A stretch of 29,354 nucleotides of DNA from Mobilitalea sp. (GTDB lineage Bacteria; Bacillota_A; Clostridia; Lachnospirales; Lachnospiraceae), in the NCBI GenBank assembly GCA_029974875.1, contig JARKQP010000061.1:1-29354 (forward strand). The letters are read 5' to 3'. Under the pieces are notes generated by a model that was given only the letters and a program-made list of their open reading frames with translations, was not told the DNA's origin and searched no databases. The position numbers were made by a program, and so were the translations under genes. Below, piece by piece: positions 1 through 7,293 of this stretch (position 1 is the stretch's first letter; every line of letters begins with the position of its first letter).

Positions 1-1
1 A

Positions 2-1153
2 TTGGACTTTACAGATCATGCCAAAGAAGATTTGAATCTTGTATTAGGAGGGGCGGATGTATCAGGTATCGATATGGGGATGCTGGATATTAACTCGGCA
101 CTGGCACCGGTCAGCCTAGAGGTATCAACACAGCCCTCCATTGGAGATTCATCTTATTTTAAATACGGATTATTACTTGCGGAAACAAAATTGTTAAATG
201 CCGGCGTCAGTGAGGAGGTGTCACAAGGATTTTTTACCGCATATGGTGTATATAATAAGTCGGGTGTACAGATCATGTCCATAGGTATACCGGAAGTAAT
301 CGGAAGTAAAGAGAATCCGGCCGGAATAAAAAAAGCAGAAGTCCTCGGCTCAGACTGCATTGCGGTGCTTTCTGAGGATAATATACTGGCACTGAAAGCC
401 GTAACGGGAGCAAATAAGTTGTCCGTAGCAAATGTCAGCAACTATGAAACGCTCCGCTCTGATTCAGGATATCCGATTGTAATAATATATACTTCTGTAA
501 CTGAGGGCAATACAGTGATCAATTCAGCCGGTGTCTATTATGATGAAACCGGTTTTTATACAGGACAGTATTATGCAAATGTCAACAAAGCTTATACGGG
601 AAAGGACGATATGATATTTACTATGAAGGATGGTGATTCATGCTTTGTAACAGGGAAGAATAAAATAATAATCTCCCCTACGGACTGCAAAGCAATAGAG
701 CCTACCGGCGACGGATATGTGAGTCTGAAGGAGCTTTCCAATCCCTTCCGATACAGGCTTACATTTTATAGTGCAGGCGGCAGGAAGCTCGGTACAATAG
801 ATGCTCCTACTTATAATTTATCAGCACTTCCTTATAGTGGATTAAGAGAGTCAGGACTAATGTATACGGATAATATTGTGAAATTAAATAACAAATATTA
901 TGACGGTCTGGGAAAATTAATCAATAATGAAACATTTTTTACAGATGTGGCTGATTTTAATCATGGGTATACCTTTGTCCGGAAAATCGATGAGGATTAT
1001 TATGCATTAATGCGTTCCGATGGTACCTTGCTCAGCAGCTATTGCTTTACAAAGAAAAGTGCGATCTATCACAGCAGTAATTATGTACCTAATAAATACG
1101 GATCAATTTTGATCTACCTGGACGGGAGATTATACCGCGCCCATAAGCTTTAG
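2..1153 (+). CDS. Hypothetical protein, probably 5'-truncated by the window edge
   Basis: An open frame runs from the first bases of the window to a TAG at 1151-1153, giving about 383 visible residues. The first possible start is a TTG at base 2, but no upstream sequence is available, so the real start probably lies outside the window. I see no signal peptide or membrane segment in the visible part. The composition is rich in Tyr, Gly, Asn and beta-forming residues. The last ~100 residues contain short motifs of the type 'NNKYYDGLGKLI' and 'YALMRSDGTLL' spaced like degenerate WG or beta-propeller repeats, similar in style to the next gene. The function is not recognised. The next gene starts 99 bp downstream on the same strand, so co-transcription is possible. 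Confidence 0.7.
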   Translation: MDFTDHAKEDLNLVLGGADVSGIDMGMLDINSALAPVSLEVSTQPSIGDSSYFKYGLLLAETKLLNAGVSEEVSQGFFTAYGVYNKSGVQIMSIGIPEVIGSKENPAGIKKAEVLGSDCIAVLSEDNILALKAVTGANKLSVANVSNYETLRSDSGYPIVIIYTSVTEGNTVINSAGVYYDETGFYTGQYYANVNKAYTGKDDMIFTMKDGDSCFVTGKNKIIISPTDCKAIEPTGDGYVSLKELSNPFRYRLTFYSAGGRKLGTIDAPTYNLSALPYSGLRESGLMYTDNIVKLNNKYYDGLGKLINNETFFTDVADFNHGYTFVRKIDEDYYALMRSDGTLLSSYCFTKKSAIYHSSNYVPNKYGSILIYLDGRLYRAHKL

Positions 1154-1199
1154 CAAATACAAGTAGATAATGCATTTATGCAGCTGATCCGGCATAGAT

Positions 1200-1222
1200 A
1201 TGATTTGGCATTGTCAAATCAT
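1200..1222 (+). promoter_or_regulatory. Perfect 8-bp inverted repeat in the leader of the WG-repeat gene
   Basis: ATGATTTG (1200-1207) and CAAATCAT (1215-1222) are perfect complements around a 7-nt loop. No T-tract follows, so it is not a normal intrinsic terminator. It lies 30 bp before the start codon of the next gene and could be a leader hairpin or an operator. The role is unknown. Confidence 0.3.
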
Positions 1223-1252
1223 CAAATAATGAAAATTTAAAGGGAGGATAAA

Positions 1253-2431
1253 ATGAAGAGAATAATAGCAATGATAGTAGTGGGCCTTTGCGCAGGTATC
1301 CTGGCAGTAAGTCCCGTATTGGCGGCGACAAGCCCGGCATTAAGTTTTTTAACCGATGCAGTTTATGATGAAGTTGGTTACTACTCAGAGGGACTGGTCT
1401 GGGTAAAAGAAGACGGAGTGTATAAGTATTTAGATCAAAATGGGAAGGTGGTAATTGATTTATCTGAAAAAAAATATACGCTGGACAGGGGCTATAAAGA
1501 TATGACGGTTCAAAATTTTCATGAAGGGTTGGCATGTATTACGATTTATAATGAGGAAAATCCTGATCCTGAGGCAACTGATGCATATTATATAGATACC
1601 AAAGGAAATATAGTGTTATCCTTAGGGCAGGTCAATAAAAAAATTAATAATAAGGAGTTAAGCATAACCCGTTTTTGTAGTTCTTTTGCAGAAGGTATTA
1701 CGATAGCGGACTGTTCACCGCAGGCCGATACATATTTTGTGGATAAGGAGGGAAACTATCGGTCTTTTCCAATAACAATGGATTACTCTTACTGGTACAC
1801 GGAAGGTTTATTATGCAGCATACGCAATGACGGACTGGAAGGGGGGCAATGGGGATATATAGACAGTGAGGTAAATACAGCAATACCATTTACTTTTGAG
1901 GCAGTTCGTCCATTTAATCAAGGACTGGCACCTGTAATGAAGAATGGGAAATGGGGTTTTATCGATAAAAGCGGAAAAGTTATTATAAAATATCAATTCA
2001 CAAATTTTTGGGTTACTGATTCAAATTATACATATAAGGTATTCAATGATGGATTAGCATGTGTACAAAAGGATGGGAAGTGGAGATTTATTAATAAAGC
2101 GGGAAAAACAGTGATTCCATTTGAGTATACCCAAAGCAGTGTCTTTATAAATGGATATGCCACGGTCAAAAACAGTGATGGTACATATTCCTATATTAAT
2201 AAAAAAGGTAAAACATTATTTAAGACGAAATATGCGGATGCAAATTATTTTACTGAAAAGGGAATTGCTATCGTAGGCAGCCAGGGAGTGTATAAGCTGA
2301 TAAATGCAAAGGGTGCTAAGGTTAGCAAGGAAACATGGAAGTTTGATGCAACCGCTGTAACAGCGATGGATCCGGATATAGTATTTTATAAAAAGAATGA
2401 TAAGTGGGGTATTGCAAAAATAGTAGATTAA
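1253..2431 (+). CDS. Secreted WG-repeat protein
   Basis: 392 residues. The ATG start is supported by AGGGAGG at 1241-1247, 5 nt upstream. Residues 1-25 form a typical Sec signal peptide: basic start, hydrophobic core and an Ala-rich cleavage site near 'VLAA'. The rest is a series of WG (KWG) repeats, clearest at 'NGKWGFIDKSGKVII' and 'DGKWRFINKAGKTVIPF', with weaker copies such as 'VYKYLDQNGKVVI' near the start and 'YSYINKKGKTLF' near the end. WG repeats are a known beta-rich repeat family found in many bacterial exported proteins with no single agreed role. Export to the cell surface or medium is inferred from the signal peptide. There is no sortase motif or obvious anchor. The flanking genes also encode exported or beta-rich proteins, so the three may form one locus. 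Confidence 0.85.
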   Translation: MKRIIAMIVVGLCAGILAVSPVLAATSPALSFLTDAVYDEVGYYSEGLVWVKEDGVYKYLDQNGKVVIDLSEKKYTLDRGYKDMTVQNFHEGLACITIYNEENPDPEATDAYYIDTKGNIVLSLGQVNKKINNKELSITRFCSSFAEGITIADCSPQADTYFVDKEGNYRSFPITMDYSYWYTEGLLCSIRNDGLEGGQWGYIDSEVNTAIPFTFEAVRPFNQGLAPVMKNGKWGFIDKSGKVIIKYQFTNFWVTDSNYTYKVFNDGLACVQKDGKWRFINKAGKTVIPFEYTQSSVFINGYATVKNSDGTYSYINKKGKTLFKTKYADANYFTEKGIAIVGSQGVYKLINAKGAKVSKETWKFDATAVTAMDPDIVFYKKNDKWGIAKIVD

Positions 2432-2608
2432 CACGGGGATTTATGAAAAATTAATAATATTTATTTGATATACCAAAGGTAACATAGCCTAAGTTCAATT
2501 AATGGAAGGGGGAAGAACTTGTACTGAGTATCTAGCTGTTAAGCAATATCCCTTGAGAGGGACATAAAAAACTACTACAATATTATATAGCAGGAGGAAA
2601 AAGAAATT

Positions 2609-3670
2609 ATGAGACGGTATCTAACATTATTTTCAATGGTTGTCCTTATGGTGATTCTCAATCCCGGCATAAAAGCAGACGCAGCCACTCAGGGCTATGA
2701 GAAGATTGAAGTTAATTACGATGAATCAACCAGTTCATCAAGGACAAACATCGCAGGCGTTTATTTTTGGTACGATAAAGACGAAGCCGGAAATTCCATA
2801 CTTCGTGAGTCCGGTTCAGAAACTAAAAATAATGGTATAGCGCTGACAGATTTAACCTCTGATGGCGTTTGGGAAGGCCTTGCCGACGCTTGGACGAATG
2901 GAACATATATCTATTACACAAAGGGAACTCGCATTTCATCGTCCGAAGGAACTGTCACGCTTTATAAAATGGCAATCAGTACTCAGAAATCCCAAACAAT
3001 CGGAAGTTTTTCTGCCAAAGTACACACCGAAACTACCGGTGGATATTATGGTATCTTAGGTATTTATGACAATAAAATATACATTGGATTGAATCTGGAT
3101 AAAATATATGTCATCGATACCAAAAATGTAACAAACAAAAAAATAGTGCCTACAAAGTTCCTGTCCAAGATTGACCTTTCAAATAGTGACCTCGCTGAGA
3201 ATTGGGATGGTTGGAATGGAAGCGGCTCTGTAGCTTATTCCAATGCACCGTCAGGTCCACAAAGTCTGTATAATGGGCGCTATCTGGTATATTCCAGCAA
3301 CAACAAATTATGTGCGTATGACCTAAAAATAGGGACAGAAAAAAAACTTGCTTCTTCCTGCTATGGCTGGAAAGTATATGAGACCACCGCAAAATATGCT
3401 TATATTCGGTTATGGCATTATATTGTGGAGGAAGATATAGTCAATGAAAGTGAAAAGTTTTATAAATTGACCCTGAGTAATTTGAAAATGACAGTTATCC
3501 TGTCACAAGATTTTCGTTACAATGTAGAAAGTGAACAGGGAGGTCTGTTCAAGTACACTGCAGATGAAATCGTATATTATGACATGGATAAAGAAACTTA
3601 CTATCGGTTAAATGCAGATGGTACAAAGGATGAGTTGACGATACAAGATATTTACGATAATTATTGGTAA
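2609..3670 (+). CDS. Secreted hypothetical protein, possible beta-propeller
   Basis: 353 residues from an ATG with AGGAGG at 2592-2597. Residues 1-26 are a signal peptide with cleavage expected near 'KADAA'. The mature protein is rich in Tyr, Gly, Asn and Thr, with repeated short strands such as 'GRYLVYSSNNKLCAYDL' and 'GILGIYDNKIYIGLNLDKI'. These alternate 'display value, then label' strands and resemble beta-propeller or DUF5050-like extracellular proteins. No catalytic motif, lipobox or wall-anchor signal is visible. A 177-bp gap separates it from the WG-repeat gene, and no clear terminator lies in that gap, so shared transcription cannot be excluded. The function is unknown; the fold assignment is inference from pattern only. 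Confidence 0.75.
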   Translation: MRRYLTLFSMVVLMVILNPGIKADAATQGYEKIEVNYDESTSSSRTNIAGVYFWYDKDEAGNSILRESGSETKNNGIALTDLTSDGVWEGLADAWTNGTYIYYTKGTRISSSEGTVTLYKMAISTQKSQTIGSFSAKVHTETTGGYYGILGIYDNKIYIGLNLDKIYVIDTKNVTNKKIVPTKFLSKIDLSNSDLAENWDGWNGSGSVAYSNAPSGPQSLYNGRYLVYSSNNKLCAYDLKIGTEKKLASSCYGWKVYETTAKYAYIRLWHYIVEEDIVNESEKFYKLTLSNLKMTVILSQDFRYNVESEQGGLFKYTADEIVYYDMDKETYYRLNADGTKDELTIQDIYDNYW

Positions 3671-3799
3671 TAATTTTTGGCTCCGTTTATTATTTCGCAT
3701 AAACTCGTTTTACAGAATACTCCATTTTGACTTTTCTATTTGATGGTTCAAAAACAATTTAGCTTTAAAAAAATTAATCTAGGATAAACCTTACTGTTT

Positions 3800-3845
3800 A
3801 GGCTGTCCGGAGGTATTTATACAAATACCCTCTGGGCAGCCTTTT
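3800..3845 (+). terminator. Intrinsic terminator, long hairpin
   Basis: GGCTGTCCGGAGGTATTT (3801-3818) pairs imperfectly with AAATACCCTCTGGGCAGCC (3823-3841), and CTTTT follows on the plus strand. It lies about 130 bp after the secreted protein gene and 26 bp beyond the stop of the convergent minus-strand gene. It probably ends plus-strand transcripts. On the minus strand no T-run follows the stem, so bidirectional action is less likely. Confidence 0.7.
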
Positions 3846-3870
3846 GTAGTCCTGGATATGATCAAATACC

Positions 3871-4407
3871 TTACCAGAAGTTATGATAAGAGCGGTAGGA
3901 GGAACCTGGATTGCGCCCACTCTTGATTTGTGTCTGGGGCTGGTTTTGATCCTCATTTTGGGTTTGGTTCGAGGGCTGGTTCTGATCCTGGGTATGGTTT
4001 TGGCTCTGGCTTGAATTTTGGCTCTGGCTTGAATTTTGGTTCTGGCTTGAATATTGGCTCTGGTTTGAATACAGGTTCTGGTTTGGATACAGGCCCTGGT
4101 TTGGATACAGGCCCTGGTTTGGATACAGGTTCTGGTTTGGATACAGGTTCTGGTTTGAATTTTGGTTCTGACGTTGGTTTTGTGTCTGGTTCTGTTGCCC
4201 GTAATAAGCCTCCCGGTCGTCTTGTCCGAAGGCTTCTTCAAGGGACGGTTGCACAGCTTGGTCAGCATCAACGCTGGTTTTTGCCTTCCGGTCTTTTTTG
4301 GGACGTCCCGTAAGACTGCCGAATAGAAAACCGAGAAGGAAGAATATGACCATAAGTGCAAGAATAACGACAAAAAAGTTTGCCTGTGTAATCAAATTAA
4401 ACAACAT
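3871..4407 (-). CDS. Membrane-anchored Gln/Asn-rich low-complexity protein
   Basis: 178 residues read on the minus strand from an ATG at 4407, with AAGGAAGG about 7 nt upstream. Residues ~9-32 are one strongly hydrophobic segment with no cleavage site, so this is probably an N-terminal membrane anchor. A short basic patch follows ('GRPKKDRKAK'), then an acidic stretch, then ~100 residues dominated by Gln, Asn, Ser and Tyr. The repeats are of the type 'NQNLYP' and 'SQNSSQ'. Nothing catalytic is seen. The protein is predicted to hold a disordered or aggregation-prone tail on one side of the membrane. Two other long frames overlap this repeat region, one on each strand, but they lack a comparable ribosome site. 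The function is not recognised. Confidence 0.7.
   Translation of the reverse strand: MLFNLITQANFFVVILALMVIFFLLGFLFGSLTGRPKKDRKAKTSVDADQAVQPSLEEAFGQDDREAYYGQQNQTQNQRQNQNSNQNLYPNQNLYPNQGLYPNQGLYPNQNLYSNQSQYSSQNQNSSQSQNSSQSQNHTQDQNQPSNQTQNEDQNQPQTQIKSGRNPGSSYRSYHNFW
4007..4168. repeat. 18-bp minisatellite, nine tandem units
   Basis: Nine contiguous 18-bp units run from 4007 to 4168, with plus-strand forms TGGCTTGAATTTTGGCTC to TGGTTTGGATACAGGCCC. Because 18 is a multiple of 3, the array stays in frame and encodes six-residue units in the minus-strand Gln/Asn-rich protein. The central units are nearly identical, which points to recent expansion by slippage or unequal exchange. Confidence 0.9.
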
Positions 4408-4550
4408 AGGGATCCCTTCCTTTCCATGTGCTCACTATTTATATATATGCTGACTGTCGACAGAAAGTGACAGATCAGGACTTGATTGTGTGAATATCGT
4501 GCCAAAGAACTTCCTGCAGGCACCGGAAAGACTTCTACAGGAATCTGGGA

Positions 4551-4732
4551 GAGTGAAAGCTATGTAGAGTCTGATAAAGTGAAAGGCATATAGAGCCTGA
4601 CGGAGTGAAAGTAATATAGAACCTGACAGAGTGAAGGCGATATAGAATATGACAGAGTGAAAATAATATAGAGTTTGATAAAGTGAAGATTATATAAAAT
4701 TTGGCAGGGTAAAAGATATATGGTTGACATAT
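4551..4732. repeat. 26-bp degenerate tandem repeat array, about seven units
   Basis: Units begin at 4551, 4577, 4603, 4629, 4655, 4681 and 4707, with an approximate consensus of GAGTGAAAG followed by a TA-rich core and ending CCTGACA. A partial, more degenerate copy may precede 4551. The units are contiguous with no spacers, so this is not a CRISPR array. The last, slightly shorter unit ends in TTGACAT and supplies the -35 box of the promoter that follows. The array is intergenic between divergent genes, upstream of nrdJ. Confidence 0.85.
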
Positions 4733-4752
4733 ATGTTGTGGTTTAATATAAT
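4724..4752 (+). promoter_or_regulatory. Consensus sigma-A promoter of nrdJ
   Basis: TTGACA (4724-4729), a 17-bp spacer, then TATAAT (4747-4752): both hexamers match the sigma-A consensus exactly. Transcription would start near 4759 and run through a leader of about 135 nt to the nrdJ start codon. A promoter this strong would be expected to need repression, which fits the NrdR-like boxes laid over it. Confidence 0.85.
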
Positions 4753-4772
4753 ATTGATACAATATATTGTAC
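4726..4772 (+). promoter_or_regulatory. Pair of NrdR-box-like operators
   Basis: Box 2, ATACAATATATTGTAC at 4757-4772, matches about 13 of 16 positions of the known NrdR box (ACACWATATATWGTGT-type) and contains a perfect 14-bp palindrome. Box 1, GACATATATGTTGTGG at 4726-4741, matches mainly in its right half. Their centres are 31 bp apart, the three-turn spacing typical of NrdR box pairs. They cover the -35/spacer and the transcription start, as expected for repression of a ribonucleotide reductase gene. Binding is inferred. Confidence 0.65.
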
Positions 4773-4894
4773 ATAAAGTGATTAACTAATGGAAATAATA
4801 GCATCGGCTGGGAAGAAGGAATTATAGAGAAAGCGGTGCGGTGCTTTTGTAAAGAGAAGCAATTACCGTATTGTGCGGTGGAATGGAGCAGTCT

Positions 4895-6982
4895 ATGGAG
4901 CAATTATTATCGAAGAAATTTTTACAAATATATGAAAATAAAGAAACTCCCTTAAGCCCTTTGGGAGAGTTTGTATATCTCAGGACATATTCCAGATATT
5001 TAGAGGATGAAAGAAGGAGGGAACGTTGGCCGGAAACCGTCCATCGGACCACCAGGTATAATGTGGAGCTGGGAATCCGCTTCAAGCAGCAAAAAGGGCT
5101 GGCTGTTGATTGGAGTAAAGAGGTAGAAGAGGCAGAGCTGCTCTATGACCAGATGTTCCGGCTAAGAACCTTTGCCTCCGGAAGAACCCTGTACATGGGA
5201 GGTACGGAGATAGTGGAGCAGTATCCCTTGTCCAATTACAACTGTGCTTTTACGGACATTGAGTGCATGAGGGATCTGGTGGATGTATTCTATCTGCTTA
5301 TGGTAGGCAGTGGAGTGGGGATCCGGATTGACAAGGCACATGTAAGAGGCTTACCGCTGGTGAGGCAGCTTGATATGGAAGGTGTTTATGATGGGGAAGC
5401 CCGTCTGCACACGCCGAAGGAGGAAATGGAGCATACACAGCTAATCATTGGAGGAAATGAGGGGGCCAGAGCAATCCTTAAAGTGGGTGACAGTAAGGAG
5501 GGCTGGTGTGAAGCCCTGGAGGGCTATTTTGATTTAGTTACCCTGGAGAAATACCGGGACATCCGCAAGGTTACCCTGGATTACAGCTATGTAAGACCGG
5601 AGGGTGAACGGTTGAAAAGGTTCGGAGGCAGAGCCTCGGGACATAAATCCATCAAACGCATGTTTGAAAAGATAAACCGGATATTCTTAAGAAGGGAAGA
5701 TGGAAGGCTTAGAACCATTGATATACTGGATATAGCGACAATTATCAGTGAAAATGTAGTGTCCGGCGGAGTAAGGCGAAGTGCCATGATGGTAATCTGT
5801 GATGAAGATGATGAGGAGGTAATCCGTGCAAAAAGGAATATTTACAAGGTTGTAGAGGGCGAATGGATCGAAGATACAGAAATTTCCCATCGCAAGATGA
5901 GCAATAACTCCATTCTTTATAACCAACGGCCATCCCTTAAGCGGATCACAGAGATTATTAACTCCATAAAAATTAATGGGGAGCCTGGGTTTATCAACGG
6001 TGCGGAAGCGGTGCGCAGGAAGCCCACCTTCCGTGGCTGCAATCCCTGCGGCGAAATATTGCTTAAATCAAAGCAGTGCTGTAACCTCACCACGAATAAT
6101 TTAATGGCCTTTGTAAAGGATGGAAAGCTGGATAAGGAAGGCTTAATCGAGGTAATGAAGCTTTCCACCAGGGTTGCGGTCCGTATGACCTTGGTAGAGG
6201 TTGAACTGCCCAAGTGGAATAAGGTCATGCAGGAAGACCGTATTATCGGTGTATCCCTTACTGGGATGATGGACATGGTTAACAGGACAGATATGGACTA
6301 CGAGGAGCTGGCAGAGCTGCTGTCCGAGCTTCGGCAAGCGGTACACCAGGAAGGCTACCGTTACTGTAAGGAGCTTGGAATCGAGGCACCAAAGCTGATG
6401 ACCACGATTAAACCGGAGGGCAGCCTGTCCACCCTTCCCTGCGTCAGCTCCGGCATCCATTTTGCCCATGCGGGTTATTATATCAGGAGGATCCGTATTG
6501 CGGCATCAGACCCTCTTTATAAAATGATAGCGCAGCAGGGCTGCTATCCGGTCCATAATGAGGTCGGGCAAAGCGATGAAGACTGTTCCATTAAGGTAAT
6601 CGAATTTCCCATAAAGGCACCGGAGGGAAGGACAAAGTATGAGGTGGGTGCAATTGAGCAGCTGGAGCTTTATAAGCTGACGATGTTATACTGGTCAGAC
6701 CATAACTCCTCCATCACGGTGCACGTCCGGGAGAATGAATGGGAGGATGTAATCCAGTGGATTTACAGGAATTTTGAATATGTAGTTGGAATTACCTTCC
6801 TGCCCCTGCTGGAGGAGACCTATCCCCTGCTTCCTTATGAATGCACCACAAAGGAGGATTATGAGAACCGCGTAGGTCAAATAAAGCCCATTGATTATGG
6901 GCTGCTGGCTAAGCTGGAGGATTCTGAAGAGCGTGAAATTCTTGATGAGGAATGCGCCGTAGGCGCCTGCCCCATCCGTTAA
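4895..6982 (+). CDS. nrdJ: Adenosylcobalamin-dependent ribonucleoside-triphosphate reductase (class II, monomeric)
   Basis: 695 residues from the ATG at 4895 (GGAG at 4885-4888, 6 nt upstream). A TTG at 4871 and an ATG at 4883 are in-frame alternatives with poorer ribosome sites. The enzyme makes deoxyribonucleotides from ribonucleoside triphosphates using a B12-generated thiyl radical and needs no oxygen. The family's key residues are present: C117 in 'NYNCAF' and C396 in 'QCCNL' (reducing pair), C385 and E387 in 'NPCGEI' (thiyl radical site), and C687 and C692 in the C-terminal 'CAVGACPIR' redox tail. The length is slightly below the Lactobacillus leichmannii enzyme (~739). It stands alone between its own promoter and terminator. 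No cobalamin riboswitch is seen; NrdR-like boxes suggest control by dNTP/ATP state. Confidence 0.95.
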   Translation: MEQLLSKKFLQIYENKETPLSPLGEFVYLRTYSRYLEDERRRERWPETVHRTTRYNVELGIRFKQQKGLAVDWSKEVEEAELLYDQMFRLRTFASGRTLYMGGTEIVEQYPLSNYNCAFTDIECMRDLVDVFYLLMVGSGVGIRIDKAHVRGLPLVRQLDMEGVYDGEARLHTPKEEMEHTQLIIGGNEGARAILKVGDSKEGWCEALEGYFDLVTLEKYRDIRKVTLDYSYVRPEGERLKRFGGRASGHKSIKRMFEKINRIFLRREDGRLRTIDILDIATIISENVVSGGVRRSAMMVICDEDDEEVIRAKRNIYKVVEGEWIEDTEISHRKMSNNSILYNQRPSLKRITEIINSIKINGEPGFINGAEAVRRKPTFRGCNPCGEILLKSKQCCNLTTNNLMAFVKDGKLDKEGLIEVMKLSTRVAVRMTLVEVELPKWNKVMQEDRIIGVSLTGMMDMVNRTDMDYEELAELLSELRQAVHQEGYRYCKELGIEAPKLMTTIKPEGSLSTLPCVSSGIHFAHAGYYIRRIRIAASDPLYKMIAQQGCYPVHNEVGQSDEDCSIKVIEFPIKAPEGRTKYEVGAIEQLELYKLTMLYWSDHNSSITVHVRENEWEDVIQWIYRNFEYVVGITFLPLLEETYPLLPYECTTKEDYENRVGQIKPIDYGLLAKLEDSEEREILDEECAVGACPIR

Positions 6983-6996
6983 TAACTTTTATAGGG

Positions 6997-7052
6997 AGGA
7001 GCCTTATCTATTGCTGATAAGGCTCCTGCGTTTGCTGTCCTTTTTTCCTTTC
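6997..7052 (+). terminator. Intrinsic terminator of nrdJ
   Basis: AGGAGCCTTATC (6997-7008) pairs perfectly with GATAAGGCTCCT (7016-7027), a 12-bp stem with a 7-nt loop. A T-rich stretch ending in CCTTTTTT follows, though about 12 nt after the stem. It separates nrdJ from the mod genes. Confidence 0.8.
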
Positions 7053-7129
7053 TAATGTTAAGTAGGGGCCTTGTACATATTCAACAAATTTCATGAAGAG
7101 AATTCCACTTATTTCTATAAATCAATGCA

Positions 7130-7158
7130 TTGTAAATGATTCAAGGTCCGCGTATACT
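7130..7158 (+). promoter_or_regulatory. Candidate promoter of modABC
   Basis: TTGTAA (7130-7135), a 17-bp spacer, and TATACT (7153-7158). Four of six and five of six bases match the sigma-A consensus. The start would fall near 7165, just before a set of three phased AACGT repeats. The leader to modA would be about 130 nt. Confidence 0.55.
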
Positions 7159-7168
7159 TTGAATTAAC

Positions 7169-7195
7169 AAAACGTGATGAAACGTTACAAAACGT
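7169..7195 (+). promoter_or_regulatory. Three AACGT repeats at exact 10-bp spacing
   Basis: AAAACGT/GAAACGT/AAAACGT motifs place AACGT at 7171, 7181 and 7191, exactly one helical turn apart. They lie just after the predicted modA transcription start. The phasing suggests a protein-binding site on one DNA face, perhaps for the divergent-side regulator at 9982-10944. This is inference. Confidence 0.4.
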
Positions 7196-7293
7196 ATTGT
7201 AAAATGATATAAAAAATATGAAACATGACCAAAAAGAACAAAAGACAACACCCATGGGAGCAGAAAATTTAATAATAATTGGAGGATGAAGTT

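Noticed and set aside
1176..1535. 119-codon minus-strand frame over the start of the WG-repeat gene
   Set aside because: It overlaps a signal-peptide-bearing gene with a strong ribosome site and shows no protein-like pattern.
3930..4313. 127-codon plus-strand frame with Gly-rich repeats opposite the Gln/Asn-rich gene
   Set aside because: It is a by-product of the 18-bp repeat, which is open in several frames; it has no ribosome site and no start context comparable with the minus-strand gene.
3798..4373. 191-codon minus-strand frame with Thr/Cys/Ile/Gln repeats
   Set aside because: Same repeat read in another frame; the competing frame has a membrane anchor and a good ribosome site.
4551..4732. 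26-bp repeats considered as a CRISPR array
   Set aside because: Units are contiguous without spacers, degenerate, and no cas genes are present.
4773..4894. Cobalamin riboswitch expected before a B12-dependent reductase
   Set aside because: No B12-box-like sequence (GCCACTG type) or fitting structure was seen in the leader.
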